Position numbers and translations under genes: made by a program | The notes under the pieces: generated by a model | What the model was told of the DNA's origin: nothing | The model's input: the letters and a program-made list of their open reading frames with translations, nothing else | Databases searched by the model: none | NCBI GenBank assembly: GCA_009779845.1 | Contig: WRBE01000010.1 | Span: 1-56,543 of the forward strand | Direction of reading: 5' to 3' | Length of the DNA: 56,543 nucleotides | Origin: Oscillospiraceae bacterium | Lineage (GTDB): Bacteria; Bacillota; Clostridia; Oscillospirales; Oscillospiraceae | Part shown: one piece after another, positions 27,429-36,970 of the stretch | How positions within the stretch are numbered: position 1 is the first letter of the stretch | Layout: each line of letters starts with the position of its first letter

Positions 27429-28844
27429 ATGTTCATAGGCCGTAAGCAAGAACTTGCATTTTTAGAAGACAAGTATACTGCCCCCGGCGGTCAGCTTGTC
27501 GTACTCTATGGGCGGCGGCGTGTCGGGAAGACGGCAATGTTACAGCATTTTTGTGCCAATAAGCCCCATGTGTTCTACTCTTGCCGTGAAATATCGGATA
27601 AAAAACAGCTTGCAGATTATTCCGAGCGCATTCTACAGGCAGGAATCCCGGCGGCACAGTATTTAGACGTTTTCCCCGATTGGGAGAAGGCACTTTCAGC
27701 CGTTTTAGAGTTGCCCGCCACCGGTGCAAAAAAACTGCTGGTTATTGATGAGTTCCCCTATATGTGCAAAGGCAATGCCTCCATCCCCTCCATTTTACAG
27801 ATTCTTTGGGATGAGAAACTCAAAGACCAAAACGTGATGATCATCCTCTGCGGCAGTGCCATGAGCTTTATTGAAAAGAAACTCCTGTCTGAAAAGAACC
27901 CGCTCTATGGCCGGGCGACCGGTGTCTACAAGATGAAAGAGTTGCCCTTTGACGACGCAATCAAGTTCTTTCCCAACTATTCGGATGAGGACAAGATGCT
28001 GGCATACGCCGTGCTGGGCGGCATCCCCCACTATTTGCGGCAGTTTGAGCCTAGCTTATCTCTGAGTGAAAATATCATCAAACATGTGCTGACAAAAGGG
28101 TGTGCGCTGTATAGCGAAGTCGAATTTCTCATTCGGCAAGAGTTGCGGGAACCGGCACTCTACAACACCATCGTCGAAGCCGTGGCACTTGGCAATACAA
28201 AGCTCAATGACATCTACACAAAAACCGGGTTGGAGAAGGCAAAGATCAGCGTTTATCTGCGTAACTTGATGGAGCTTGAGATACTAGAGCGGGAGTTCTC
28301 CGTGACCTCTAGCACGAAAGAGCAGGCCACCTCCACACGGGGCCTGTATCGGATTACAGATAACTTCTTCCGCTTTTGGTTCCATTTTGTCTTTCCGCAT
28401 CTATCTGACTTGGAGACCGGAGATGCCGCCGGGGTGTTTGAGCATGTTGTGCACCCCCAACTGAACCACTTCACATCTCCTGTTTTTGAGATTGTCTGCC
28501 GAGAATATCTCCGTAAGTTGAACCGGAAAAATGCACTCGGCTTTCGTGCCGCAAAACTGGGCAGATGGTGGGGCAAGCTGGGCGGCACACAGACAGAGGT
28601 CGATGTGGTAGCCATAGATGCCGTATCCAAGCACTATGTCTTAGGCGAATGCAAATTCCGAAATGCACCGATGGACACAGGCGATCTGGACGCACTAAAG
28701 GCAAAGGCCGGATTTGTCAAGCAAGGCGCAGCGGTGCAATATGCCCTGTTCTCAAAATCCGGGTTTTCAGAGGGTCTGGCTACTGTAGCCGAGCAGGGTG
28801 AAGGGCTACGTCTCTTCTCGCTTTCAGATATTGTGGTGCCATGA
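27429..28844 (+). CDS. Archaeal-type ATPase with DUF234 C-terminal domain
   Basis: A 471-residue protein. The STAND/AAA-like ATPase (PF01637 type) has Walker A YGRRRVGKTA (27-36), Walker B LLVIDEFPY (about 100-110) and ILCGSAMSF. A winged-helix segment follows (about 240-290), then DUF234 with EVDVVAID and LGECKF (about 395-420), which resembles a PD-(D/E)xK nuclease core. Such proteins are scattered in archaea and anaerobes and are often in defence or mobile contexts; their role is not settled. The ATG at 27429 is preferred over upstream TTG and GTG in the same frame, although its SD is poor. Confidence 0.8.
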   Translation: MFIGRKQELAFLEDKYTAPGGQLVVLYGRRRVGKTAMLQHFCANKPHVFYSCREISDKKQLADYSERILQAGIPAAQYLDVFPDWEKALSAVLELPATGAKKLLVIDEFPYMCKGNASIPSILQILWDEKLKDQNVMIILCGSAMSFIEKKLLSEKNPLYGRATGVYKMKELPFDDAIKFFPNYSDEDKMLAYAVLGGIPHYLRQFEPSLSLSENIIKHVLTKGCALYSEVEFLIRQELREPALYNTIVEAVALGNTKLNDIYTKTGLEKAKISVYLRNLMELEILEREFSVTSSTKEQATSTRGLYRITDNFFRFWFHFVFPHLSDLETGDAAGVFEHVVHPQLNHFTSPVFEIVCREYLRKLNRKNALGFRAAKLGRWWGKLGGTQTEVDVVAIDAVSKHYVLGECKFRNAPMDTGDLDALKAKAGFVKQGAAVQYALFSKSGFSEGLATVAEQGEGLRLFSLSDIVVP

Positions 28845-28860
28845 TGGAAATAGAAAAAGA

Positions 28861-28903
28861 ATGCAGAGACGCTATTTGGGTTTCTGCATCCTTTTGTTTT
28901 TTT
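28861..28903 (+). terminator. Terminator after the ATPase gene
   Basis: ATGCAGA (28861-28867) and TCTGCAT (28883-28889), then CCTTTTGTTTTTTT. On the minus strand it can also serve the converging DUF503 gene. Confidence 0.75.
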
Positions 28904-28907
28904 CGAA

Positions 28908-29183
28908 TTACATTATCTCCACACCCACAAGCTCCGCCTCGGCGTGTTCTTCCATGAAGCGGACGATCTCGTCCAATGACTGCCGTGCATAAGCAAACTC
29001 GCCCGACACAACGACAACCCCAATGGTCAGGGTCTGGTACATACCCTGTGTGTCCACCACAGACACGGCGGCGTTGAAGCGTCGCCGTGTTTTGTCGATC
29101 AGGCTACGGCAGACTTGGCGTTTGTCTTTGAGGGATGTGGCGTGGGGGATGTGAAAGGTTAGCTTTGCGGTTTGTGTGTGCAT
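28908..29183 (-). CDS. DUF503 (YlxP-like) protein
   Basis: A 91-residue protein with the DUF503 pattern: LTFHIPHATSLKDKRQVCRSLIDKTRRRFNAAV in pieces LKDKR and RRRFNAAV, then VDTQ, LTIGVVVVSG and a C-terminal helix. YlxP proteins usually sit beside nusA-infB-rbfA and are linked to ribosome maturation. The start at 29183 has GAGGAGA seven bases upstream. It is the only leftward gene in this part of the element, and is divergent from cas3; in this place it may be a captured chromosomal copy or a small partner of the element. Confidence 0.8.
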   Translation of the reverse strand: MHTQTAKLTFHIPHATSLKDKRQVCRSLIDKTRRRFNAAVSVVDTQGMYQTLTIGVVVVSGEFAYARQSLDEIVRFMEEHAEAELVGVEIM

Positions 29184-29271
29184 GACATTATCTCCTCTAA
29201 CTAAAATATACCAGATTTCTACGCATCCCGCAAGGTTGTTATGCTTTGTAAAATTCAATTCAACAAAATGG

Positions 29272-29300
29272 TTGCTAGTAGCAAAAAACTATGATAAAAT
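29272..29300 (+). promoter_or_regulatory. Promoter of the cas operon with palindromic operator
   Basis: TTGCTA (29272-29277), 17-base spacer, TAAAAT (29295-29300), with an extended TGA before the -10. The -35 is the left half of the perfect palindrome TTGCTAGTAGCAA (29272-29284), a likely repressor site. Confidence 0.65.
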
Positions 29301-29329
29301 ACAAAAAATGACAGATAGGGGGCGATCTA

Positions 29330-31477
29330 TTGTCAGACTATATTGCACGTCGAGCAGAGGACAAGCGAGAGCAGGCGTTGTCCGAACACTTACACGGCAC
29401 GGCCGAACGAGCTGCCGAGTTTGCCTCTGCCTTTGGGGCAAGAGAGTGGGGGTATTTGTGCGGACTGCTCCATGATATTGGAAAGTATAGCGAGGCGTTT
29501 CAAAATAGAGTCCGAGGATCAAATCAGCGTGTAGACCACGCCACAGCAGGCAGTCAAGAGCTTATCCGCAAGGGTGCGCCTTTGGCTGCCTTTTGTGTTG
29601 CGGGACATCACGGAGGCCTGCCGGATGGCGGAGACCCGAAAGATAACGAAGACCAAGCGACTCTTGTTGGACGCTCTAAGCGCAAACTGGAAGACTACTC
29701 TGCTTGGGAAACGGAAATCGCCCCGCCGCCGTTCTCGCAGCAGGAATGTCATGACCCGTTGCAAGATTCGTTTTTCACCCGAATGCTCTATTCCTGTCTT
29801 GTGGATGCAGACTACTTGGACACAGAAGCATTTATGTCCGGCGAGGCAGTTGACCGTACCGGCGGGGAGAGTATGTCTGTGTTGCTAGACAAATTAAACA
29901 ATCACTTCGAGGAAAGAGGATTCCTCAACCCCCAAAGCGACTTAAACCGCAAACGAACACAGGTGTTGCACAATTGTATGGATGCGGCGGCCTCTACACC
30001 TGGCCTTTTCTCGCTGACAGTTCCCACGGGCGGCGGAAAAACGCTCGCTTCTTTGGCCTTTGCACTTAACCATGCCGTACATCATGGGAAAGAACGGGTG
30101 ATCTATGTGATTCCGTATTGCTCTATTATCGACCAAACTGTAGAGGTATTCCGTAACATTTTGGGTGCGGATAATGTGTTAGAGCACCACAGTGGCGCTA
30201 CATACGAGACCGGTGAGAAAGATTATGTCGGCGCAAAAGACAAGATGGTACTGGCCACTGAAAACTGGGACATGCCCATTGTGGTGACAACATCTGTACA
30301 ATTTTTTGAGTCGCTTTACGCAAACCGTTCGTCTCGTTGTCGAAAGTTGCACAACATTGCAAACAGCGTGGTCATTTTTGATGAGGCACAAATGATTCCG
30401 CTCCCCAACTTAAAGCCTTGTGTATTGGCCATTGCCCAATTGGTCGAACACTTCAAGACTACAGCGGTCTTATGTACGGCCACGCAACCCTCACTGGATG
30501 GGTTATTTGAAGAATTGGCACCGCAACTCAAACAGCAAGAGATTTGTGCAGAACCGAAGGAACTTTATATGGCATTACGGCGGGTAAGTTTTCAGCGGGT
30601 AGGAAAACTTACCAACATAGAGTTGGCAGAGCGTCTTTCCGAGCATGAACAGGCTCTGTGTATTGTCAACAGTCGAAAGCAGGCACAAGAAGTATTTCAT
30701 CTACTATCGGGCGAGGGGAACTATCACCTGTCTACACTAATGTACCCGAAGCACCGCAGCGGACTTTTAGAAGAAATCAGAGCAAGGCTCAAAGCGGGTG
30801 AGCCTTGCCGTGTGATCTCCACCTCTCTCATTGAGGCCGGTGTTGATGTGGACTTCCCCGCAGTATACCGGGCAGAGGCGGGCTTGGATTCGATTCTGCA
30901 AGCGGCAGGACGTTGCAACCGAGAGGGCAAACGTCCGGCAAAGGAAAGTATCGTCACTGTATTTGATTCGGAGGCCAAAGCACATCCTATGTTGGACACA
31001 AATATTGATGCCATGAACGAAGCCGCACGAAGCCACCAAGACCTTGGTGCATTTGAGGCCATCAGCACTTATTTTAAAGTGCTACTCCAATTCAGGGGCG
31101 ACGATGCACTGGATTTATATGGGGTGCTAAACGCCTTTCAGAATGGGTTTGATGGGCGGCAACTTCCGTTCCGTACGGTTGCAGAAAACTTTCAAATGAT
31201 TGCAACAACAGCAAAGACTGTCTACATCCCGGAAGGTGATGGAGAGCGATTAGTAGAAAAACTTCGAGCAGGAGAAGTAAGCCGTGGTTTGTTCCGCGCG
31301 TTAGGCCGATATGGCGTGACGGTGTATCCGGAACATTTTGAGGCATTGCGGAGAGCGGGGGATATTGAAGTGCTTCCAGAGTCAGAGGATATGGCGATTT
31401 TATTGAACATGGATTTATATGATAAGCGGACAGGGTTATCGTTTGAGGCGGAGGAGGGGAAGGGATTTATGGTGTAA
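29330..31477 (+). CDS. cas3: Cas3 nuclease-helicase, type I-C
   Basis: A 715-residue effector that degrades target DNA after Cascade recognition. The N-terminal HD nuclease shows LLHDIGKY (H48-D49), VDHATAG (H70) and GHHGGLPDG (H93-H94). The SF2 helicase has VPTGGGKTLAS (about 230-240), VIFDEAQMIP (about 350, DEAQ box), CTATQPS, and STSLIEAGVDVDF with RCNREG (about 500-530). The start is TTG at 29330, with AGGGGGCG upstream; no ATG in frame gives a full HD domain. First gene of the operon cas3-cas5-cas8c-cas7-cas4-cas1-cas2, all in one direction. Confidence 0.96.
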   Translation: MSDYIARRAEDKREQALSEHLHGTAERAAEFASAFGAREWGYLCGLLHDIGKYSEAFQNRVRGSNQRVDHATAGSQELIRKGAPLAAFCVAGHHGGLPDGGDPKDNEDQATLVGRSKRKLEDYSAWETEIAPPPFSQQECHDPLQDSFFTRMLYSCLVDADYLDTEAFMSGEAVDRTGGESMSVLLDKLNNHFEERGFLNPQSDLNRKRTQVLHNCMDAAASTPGLFSLTVPTGGGKTLASLAFALNHAVHHGKERVIYVIPYCSIIDQTVEVFRNILGADNVLEHHSGATYETGEKDYVGAKDKMVLATENWDMPIVVTTSVQFFESLYANRSSRCRKLHNIANSVVIFDEAQMIPLPNLKPCVLAIAQLVEHFKTTAVLCTATQPSLDGLFEELAPQLKQQEICAEPKELYMALRRVSFQRVGKLTNIELAERLSEHEQALCIVNSRKQAQEVFHLLSGEGNYHLSTLMYPKHRSGLLEEIRARLKAGEPCRVISTSLIEAGVDVDFPAVYRAEAGLDSILQAAGRCNREGKRPAKESIVTVFDSEAKAHPMLDTNIDAMNEAARSHQDLGAFEAISTYFKVLLQFRGDDALDLYGVLNAFQNGFDGRQLPFRTVAENFQMIATTAKTVYIPEGDGERLVEKLRAGEVSRGLFRALGRYGVTVYPEHFEALRRAGDIEVLPESEDMAILLNMDLYDKRTGLSFEAEEGKGFMV

Positions 31478-31521
31478 ATGATAAATAAGAGGCACATTCC
31501 CAACCACCAAACAGAAAGGAG

Positions 31522-32181
31522 TTGAACAACATAGCAATTCAATTAGAAGTATGGGGCGCAGATGCCTGTTTTAGTCGTCCGGAGTTTAAGGTTGAGCGGG
31601 TTTCTTACGATTTTATCACGCCATCGGCGGCCCGGGGGATTTTAGAGAGCGTGTTCTGGCATCCCGGGCTTAAGTGGCACATTGATCGGATTCATGTGCT
31701 GAGGCCGATTCAGTTTGCCAATATTCGCCGGAATGAAGTCAGTGCCAAAATATCCGCCCGCAACGTGCAAACGGCAATGAAATCAGGGACACCGGCGTAT
31801 TTGGCCACCACAGAACACATCCAACAGCGGGCCACTACGGCCCTCAAACATGTGCGGTACATCATCGATGCACATTTCTCCATGACGGACAAGGCGGCCC
31901 CCGGTGATAATCCGGGGAAGTTTCAAGACATCATCAAACGGCGGATTCAGCGGGGGCAGTTTTATAGTATGCCCTATTTCGGAACAAGAGAATTCCCGGC
32001 CTTTTTTGCGGCACCAAAGGAAATTCCATCCTGCCCAAAGGAGCTAAAAGGGAAGCACGACTTTGGGTACATGCTCTATGACATGGACTACAGCAACCCG
32101 GAGGATATTCGACCGCAGTTTTTCCGTGCCATTATGCAAGACGGGGTTGTGGACTTGACCGATGTGGAGGTGAGAGGATGA
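31522..32181 (+). CDS. cas5: Cas5c (Cas5d), crRNA-processing Cascade subunit
   Basis: A 219-residue RAMP protein. In type I-C, which lacks Cas6, Cas5 cuts the pre-crRNA and stays on the 5' handle. The family N-terminus is IAIQLEVWGADACFSRPEFKVERVSYD in pieces LEVWG and CFSRPEF, then TPSAARGILESVFW, and RRNEVSAKISARN. AAAGGAG ends directly at the TTG of 31522, too close for normal initiation; the next in-frame near-cognate codon is ATA at 31531, nine bases after the SD, and would give an N-terminus like family members. Either start is unusual. It overlaps cas8c by four bases. Confidence 0.94.
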   Translation: MNNIAIQLEVWGADACFSRPEFKVERVSYDFITPSAARGILESVFWHPGLKWHIDRIHVLRPIQFANIRRNEVSAKISARNVQTAMKSGTPAYLATTEHIQQRATTALKHVRYIIDAHFSMTDKAAPGDNPGKFQDIIKRRIQRGQFYSMPYFGTREFPAFFAAPKEIPSCPKELKGKHDFGYMLYDMDYSNPEDIRPQFFRAIMQDGVVDLTDVEVRG

Positions 32182-33905
32182 TTTTACACGCATTGGTGGA
32201 GCGGTATGAGGATTTGGCCAAACAGGGGAAAATTGCAAAACCCGGCTGGGGCCCGGCGAAGGTGTCGTATGCGTTGTCGCTGTCGCAAGATGGGGAGCTA
32301 TTGGATGTTGTAGGGCTACCGCCAATAGAGACCCAGCAGGGAAAAAGGACAGTATCTCGCCCACAAGAGATGCAGGTGCCGGAGCCTGTCAAGCGTTCTT
32401 CCGGGGTTGCGGCAAACTTTCTCTGTGACACATCCTCATACTTTTTGGGGATGGATAACAAAGGAAAACCGGCACGCACGAAGGAGTGCTTTCAAGCGGC
32501 GAAAAATTTGCATGAAAAGGTGTTAGAGCAAGTTGACAGCCCTGTTGCAACAGCAATCTTGCGGTTCTTTCATTATTGGGCCACAGAGGGATGCGAAACA
32601 CACCCCGCCCTTGTTGAAAAAGCAGAAGATGTGAAAGCCGGCAGTAATCTGATTTTTCGAGTGGATGGCGTATTCGCACAAGATGACCCGGAAATCGCCC
32701 GTGCATGGCAAGCTGTGTATGAGGAAAAAGAAGGCGACACGGCAACTTGTCTTGTTACAGGGGAAGAGGCGCATATTGCACGGCTTCACCCATCTATCAA
32801 AGGTGTGCGGGGAGCACAATCTTCCGGGGCGACGCTGGTTGGGTTTAACTCGGACTCGTTGTGCTCTTACGAGAAGAAACAGGGCGAGAACGCCCCGGTG
32901 GGGGAATATGCCGCATTTGCCTATGGAGCGGCCCTCAATGCCCTATTGGCAGACCGAGAACATACGCAGCTTTTGGGTGACATGACCTTGGTGTTTTGGG
33001 CGAAAGGCGGAGAGTCGGCCTATCAATCTTTCTTTGGCGCCATGCTTGGAAAAAATGAAGATGAGATGACCGACTCCAGCTTAAAAGCGGCAATGACGAG
33101 TTTGGCCAAAGGGGAAACCACAAAATGGGCAGGCGTAGAGATTAACCCTGCAACTCCCTTTTACATTCTGGGGCTTTCGCCCAATGCGGCTCGGCTATCT
33201 GTGCGGTTTTTTCTGCAAAACAGCTTTGGTGCAATTGCCCAGCGAATGAAAGCCCACCAAGAACGACTGGAAATTGCCCGCCCTGCTTACGACAGACATG
33301 AAGAGCTTCCATTTTGGGCATTGATTCGTGAAACGGTGAATCAAAAGTCACGGGACAAAAAAGCGTCTCCGGTTATGGAGGGGGAGTTGGTCAGAGCAGT
33401 TCTGACTGATGGGAAATATTCCGCAACCCTACTCAACGGTGTTATGCTCCGCATTCGGGCAGAAAAGGAAGTCACCAGAGGGCGTGCGGCAATTATCAAA
33501 GCGTATTATTTGAAAAATAAACACAAAGATTGTCCAAGGGAGGTATTGACAGTGGCATTAAATGAAAGCAAGCATACACCATATCTATTGGGACGGGCAT
33601 TTTCAGTTTTAGAGGCAATTCAGCAGTCAGCAAATCCCGGCATCAACACAACAATCAAGGATAAGTATTTCAACTCAGCCTCAGCAACTCCAGCTACAAT
33701 ATTCCCAATCTTGATCAGCTTGACACAACACCATTTACGCAAACTGGAGAAAGGGCTGCATATCCACTATGAAAAAGAGTTGACGGCCATTTTAGGGGAA
33801 ATTGCTGATTTTCCAAAACGCTTGACCCTGCCAGAACAGGGAGCATTCCAACTCGGCTACTACCATCAAACACAAAAACGTTACGAAAAGAAAAAGGAGG
33901 ACTAG
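32178..33905 (+). CDS. cas8c: Cas8c (Csd1), large Cascade subunit
   Basis: A 575-residue large subunit responsible for PAM recognition (TTC-type in known I-C systems) and Cas3 recruitment. The Csd1 family start [27 protein letters not shown] (about 76-88) and the C-terminal [19 protein letters not shown] pattern (about 495-513) are present. It begins at the ATGA overlap with cas5 and ends four bases before cas7. Length is normal, with no break. Confidence 0.95.
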   Translation: MILHALVERYEDLAKQGKIAKPGWGPAKVSYALSLSQDGELLDVVGLPPIETQQGKRTVSRPQEMQVPEPVKRSSGVAANFLCDTSSYFLGMDNKGKPARTKECFQAAKNLHEKVLEQVDSPVATAILRFFHYWATEGCETHPALVEKAEDVKAGSNLIFRVDGVFAQDDPEIARAWQAVYEEKEGDTATCLVTGEEAHIARLHPSIKGVRGAQSSGATLVGFNSDSLCSYEKKQGENAPVGEYAAFAYGAALNALLADREHTQLLGDMTLVFWAKGGESAYQSFFGAMLGKNEDEMTDSSLKAAMTSLAKGETTKWAGVEINPATPFYILGLSPNAARLSVRFFLQNSFGAIAQRMKAHQERLEIARPAYDRHEELPFWALIRETVNQKSRDKKASPVMEGELVRAVLTDGKYSATLLNGVMLRIRAEKEVTRGRAAIIKAYYLKNKHKDCPREVLTVALNESKHTPYLLGRAFSVLEAIQQSANPGINTTIKDKYFNSASATPATIFPILISLTQHHLRKLEKGLHIHYEKELTAILGEIADFPKRLTLPEQGAFQLGYYHQTQKRYEKKKED

Positions 33906-33909
33906 AGCT

Positions 33910-34812
33910 ATGCGTGAATCTGCAATCAAAAATCGGTATGAATTTGTAGTGCTGTTCGACGTGGAGAACGGAAACCCCAACGGTGACCCGGACGGGGGCA
34001 ATATGCCACGGATTGATCCGGAAACCGGACAAGGCCTTGTCACGGACGTCTGCTTGAAGCGGAAAATTCGGAATTTTGTAGAGATGGTGAAAGAGGGTGT
34101 GCCGGGGTACGATATCTATATCAAAGACGGCGTTCCGCTCAATACCAGCGACAAACGAGCCTATAAGGAATTAGAAATTGATGAAAAGAACCCTAAGGGA
34201 AAAGATGAAGAAATCCGTGACTTTATGTGCGACAATTTCTATGACATCCGCACATTTGGAGCGGTGATGACGACGTTTGTAAAAGCAAACCTCAACTGCG
34301 GACAAGTGCGTGGCCCGGTTCAATTGGGGTTTGCCCGCTCCATTGATCCCATTTTGCCTCAAGAGATGACCATCACCCGCATTGCGATTACGACAGAAGC
34401 AGATGCAGAGAGAAAGCACACCGAGATGGGACGTAAATACATCGTGCCTTACGGCCTCTATCGTGTCGAGGGATTCGTTTCTGCAAATTTGGCCCGGAAA
34501 ACCACTGGGTTTTCGGAGGGGGATTTAGAACTACTTTGGCAGGCCATTTTCAACATGTTCGAGCATGACCGCTCTGCCGCTCGTGGAAAAATGACGGTAC
34601 GAGAGCTTATTGTGTTCAAACATGATTCTGAGTTGGGCAATGCACCGGCACATAAGTTGTTTGACACTGTAACAGTCAAACGGTGGAATAAGGAGGACAC
34701 AGACCCAGCGCAAGAAGATGAACTAGGTCCGCCCCGAACATTTTCTGATTATAAGGTTGTGGTGGACGAGGCGGCACTGCCGGATGGAATCACATGTATG
34801 AGAATGGGGTAA
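33910..34812 (+). CDS. cas7: Cas7c (Csd2), Cascade backbone
   Basis: A 300-residue RAMP protein that polymerises along the crRNA. The family signature [17 protein letters not shown] spans about 12-28, followed by [14 protein letters not shown], and FGAVMTTF then [14 protein letters not shown] (about 118-150). It starts after GGAGG and its end overlaps the cas4 start by 19 bp. Confidence 0.96.
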   Translation: MRESAIKNRYEFVVLFDVENGNPNGDPDGGNMPRIDPETGQGLVTDVCLKRKIRNFVEMVKEGVPGYDIYIKDGVPLNTSDKRAYKELEIDEKNPKGKDEEIRDFMCDNFYDIRTFGAVMTTFVKANLNCGQVRGPVQLGFARSIDPILPQEMTITRIAITTEADAERKHTEMGRKYIVPYGLYRVEGFVSANLARKTTGFSEGDLELLWQAIFNMFEHDRSAARGKMTVRELIVFKHDSELGNAPAHKLFDTVTVKRWNKEDTDPAQEDELGPPRTFSDYKVVVDEAALPDGITCMRMG

Positions 34813-35474
34813 TTCGTTCAGAAGACTTCCTCATGCTATCCGGCCTACAACACTTTGCATTCTGTCCCCGCCAATGGGCACTCATCCACCTAGAGGGCCA
34901 ATGGGCAGAAAATGTAAAAACGGTGGAGGGCAACCTGCTGCACGAAAAATGTCACAGCGCAGAGCAGAGCGAGCGGCGGGGAGATGCGCTGATTTTGCGG
35001 GACTTGCGGATTTTTTCTAACACACTGGGACTCTCCGGGGCCTGTGATGTTGTGGAATTCTCCCGAGATGAAAACGGGGTCACCTTGCATGGGAGAGAGG
35101 GACGGTGGCATCCGTTCCCCATTGAGTACAAGCGTGGCAAACCAAAAGAACATAGAGCGGACGAGCTACAACTTTGTGCCCAAGCCATGTGTTTAGAAGA
35201 GATGCTATGCTGTACCATTTCCGAGGGAGCACTCTTTTATGGAGAGAGCCGCCGGCGGCAGGGTGTGCAGTTTGATACGGAGCTCCGAGAGCAGGTTGTG
35301 GCAATGACACAGGAAATGCACCAATACGCTCGGCGGGGACATACGCCCCATGTACGCCCACGGAAAGGGTGTCCGTCTTGCTCGTTAAAGGAACTTTGTC
35401 TGCCGAAATTGCTGAAAAAACGTTCGGCCTCTGACTGGGTGAAACAGCGCGTGGAGGAGGTGCAAATGCCGTGA
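34794..35474 (+). CDS. cas4: Cas4, prespacer-processing Fe-S nuclease
   Basis: A 226-residue PD-(D/E)xK exonuclease that trims prespacers and selects PAM-side ends together with Cas1-Cas2. Cluster cysteines are C24 ([11 protein letters not shown]) and C193, C196, C202 ([10 protein letters not shown]). Nuclease residues lie in [17 protein letters not shown] and [11 protein letters not shown] (about 85-125). It overlaps both cas7 (19 bp) and cas1 (4 bp), implying translational coupling. Confidence 0.94.
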   Translation: MYENGVIRSEDFLMLSGLQHFAFCPRQWALIHLEGQWAENVKTVEGNLLHEKCHSAEQSERRGDALILRDLRIFSNTLGLSGACDVVEFSRDENGVTLHGREGRWHPFPIEYKRGKPKEHRADELQLCAQAMCLEEMLCCTISEGALFYGESRRRQGVQFDTELREQVVAMTQEMHQYARRGHTPHVRPRKGCPSCSLKELCLPKLLKKRSASDWVKQRVEEVQMP

Positions 35475-36499
35475 GACGATTGTTAAATACACTGTTTGTT
35501 GTCAGTGATGACGCATATCTCTCCTTAGAGGGTGAGAATATCGTCGTCCAAAAAGACGATGGGCCCGCTCGATTTCCGCTACATACGCTGGAGAATATTC
35601 TCAGCTTTAGTTACAAAGGTGCGTCCCCTGCACTGATGGGGAAGTGTGCCAAAGATGGGATTGGGCTCTCCTTTTTCACACCCACCGGCCGGTTCCTTGC
35701 TCGTACTTATGGAGAGAGTCGTGGGAATGTGTTGCTCCGCAAAGAGCAGTATCGGCGTTCGGATGATTTACATTCCAGTTGTCTGATTGCAAAACAGTTC
35801 GTAACCGGCAAAGTCTACAATAGCCGTTGGGTGTTAGAGCGGGCCACACGGGATCATCCGCTTCGCTTGGATGTGCAGACGGTGAAGTATGTGTCGGACT
35901 TGTTGGCGCGCACGCTTTCCGATGTTGCGGAATGTGACACACTGGAGCGGTTGCGGGGGCTGGAGGGCGAGAGTGCGGCACGCTACTTTGGCGTGTTAGA
36001 CCAGCTTTTGTTGCAGAACAAGGACGAATTTTCCTTCATCGGTCGTTCCCGCCGCCCACCGCTTGACCGATTCAATGCACTACTCTCTTTTATTTATGCC
36101 CTGTTGGCAAACCAATGTGCAGCGGCGTTGGAGGGTGTGGGCTTGGATAGCTATGTTGGCTTTATGCACCGAGATCGTGCTGGGCGAATCTCATTAGCAT
36201 TGGATTTGATGGAAGAATTTCGCTCTATTTTAGGCGACCGATTGGCGTTGACCCTAATCAACAATCGTACCGTACGCCCGGAGCATTTTGAACTGCGTGA
36301 AAATGGGGCGGTACTCTTAACTGCGGATGGGCGTAAGGCTGTGCTGGCTGCATGGCAGGAGCGGAAACGTGAGGCGTTGACGCATCCGTTTCTGGAAGAG
36401 AAACTCGCGTGGGGCCTTGTACCCCATGTGCAGGCGCTTTTGCTGGCTCGATATTTGCGAGGAGATTTGGATGCGTACCCGCCTTTTCTTTGGAAGTGA
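35471..36499 (+). CDS. cas1: Cas1 integrase
   Basis: A 342-residue spacer integrase. The N-terminal beta domain (LNTLFVVSDDAYLSLEG) leads to the all-helical catalytic domain with LRGLEGESAARYF (E near 168), GFMHRDRAGRISLALDLMEEFR (H and D near 235-250), the metal-binding set of the family. The GTG start overlaps the cas4 stop. With cas4 and cas2 it makes a complete adaptation module, consistent with the long array. Confidence 0.96.
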   Translation: MRRLLNTLFVVSDDAYLSLEGENIVVQKDDGPARFPLHTLENILSFSYKGASPALMGKCAKDGIGLSFFTPTGRFLARTYGESRGNVLLRKEQYRRSDDLHSSCLIAKQFVTGKVYNSRWVLERATRDHPLRLDVQTVKYVSDLLARTLSDVAECDTLERLRGLEGESAARYFGVLDQLLLQNKDEFSFIGRSRRPPLDRFNALLSFIYALLANQCAAALEGVGLDSYVGFMHRDRAGRISLALDLMEEFRSILGDRLALTLINNRTVRPEHFELRENGAVLLTADGRKAVLAAWQERKREALTHPFLEEKLAWGLVPHVQALLLARYLRGDLDAYPPFLWK

Positions 36500-36508
36500 G
36501 GACTGTAT

Positions 36509-36799
36509 ATGCTACTATTGATTACCTATGATGTCAGCACACAAGATGCCGCAGGGAGAAGGCGATTGCGGAAAGTGGCAAAATTGTGTGTGGATTACGG
36601 GCAACGTGTGCAGAACTCGGTGTTTGAGTGTGCCGTGGATGCCACAGAGGCGAGACTTCTGAAAGCAAGGCTTGCCGATTTAATTGACCCGGAACTGGAC
36701 AGCCTTCGGTTTTATGAGTTGGGGAATCGGTATCGGGATAAGATTGAACATGTCGGAGCAAAGGCCGGTTATCAGCCCGAAGGGGTACTTATGGTATAA
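36509..36799 (+). CDS. cas2: Cas2, adaptation subunit
   Basis: A 96-residue ferredoxin-like protein bridging Cas1 dimers. LLLITYDVSTQD carries the conserved D8; RVQNSVFECAVD and LDSLRFYELG follow. Last gene of the operon, 171 bp before the first repeat. Confidence 0.96.
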   Translation: MLLLITYDVSTQDAAGRRRLRKVAKLCVDYGQRVQNSVFECAVDATEARLLKARLADLIDPELDSLRFYELGNRYRDKIEHVGAKAGYQPEGVLMV

Positions 36800-36970
36800 G
36801 TGCGAAGTGGAAGCGAGCAGTATTTTCCTAGGATGTTCGCACCGAGAAAAGGCAGGAATTACAGGATTGGAGGCTGATAGTGAGAATGATTTGAAGCGAA
36901 ACGAAAAAATAGTTGCTATATTTTTAGTAAAAGAGCATGATTTTGCTTATGTTTTTTGTACTGTTCTACT
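36800..36970 (+). promoter_or_regulatory. CRISPR leader
   Basis: A 171-bp stretch, AT-rich in its last 100 bp, between cas2 and the first repeat. Repeat orientation (ending ATTGAAAT, the crRNA 5' handle) and the degenerate repeat at the far end make this the leader, with array promoter and integration signals. No clear -35/-10 pair can be singled out. Confidence 0.8.
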
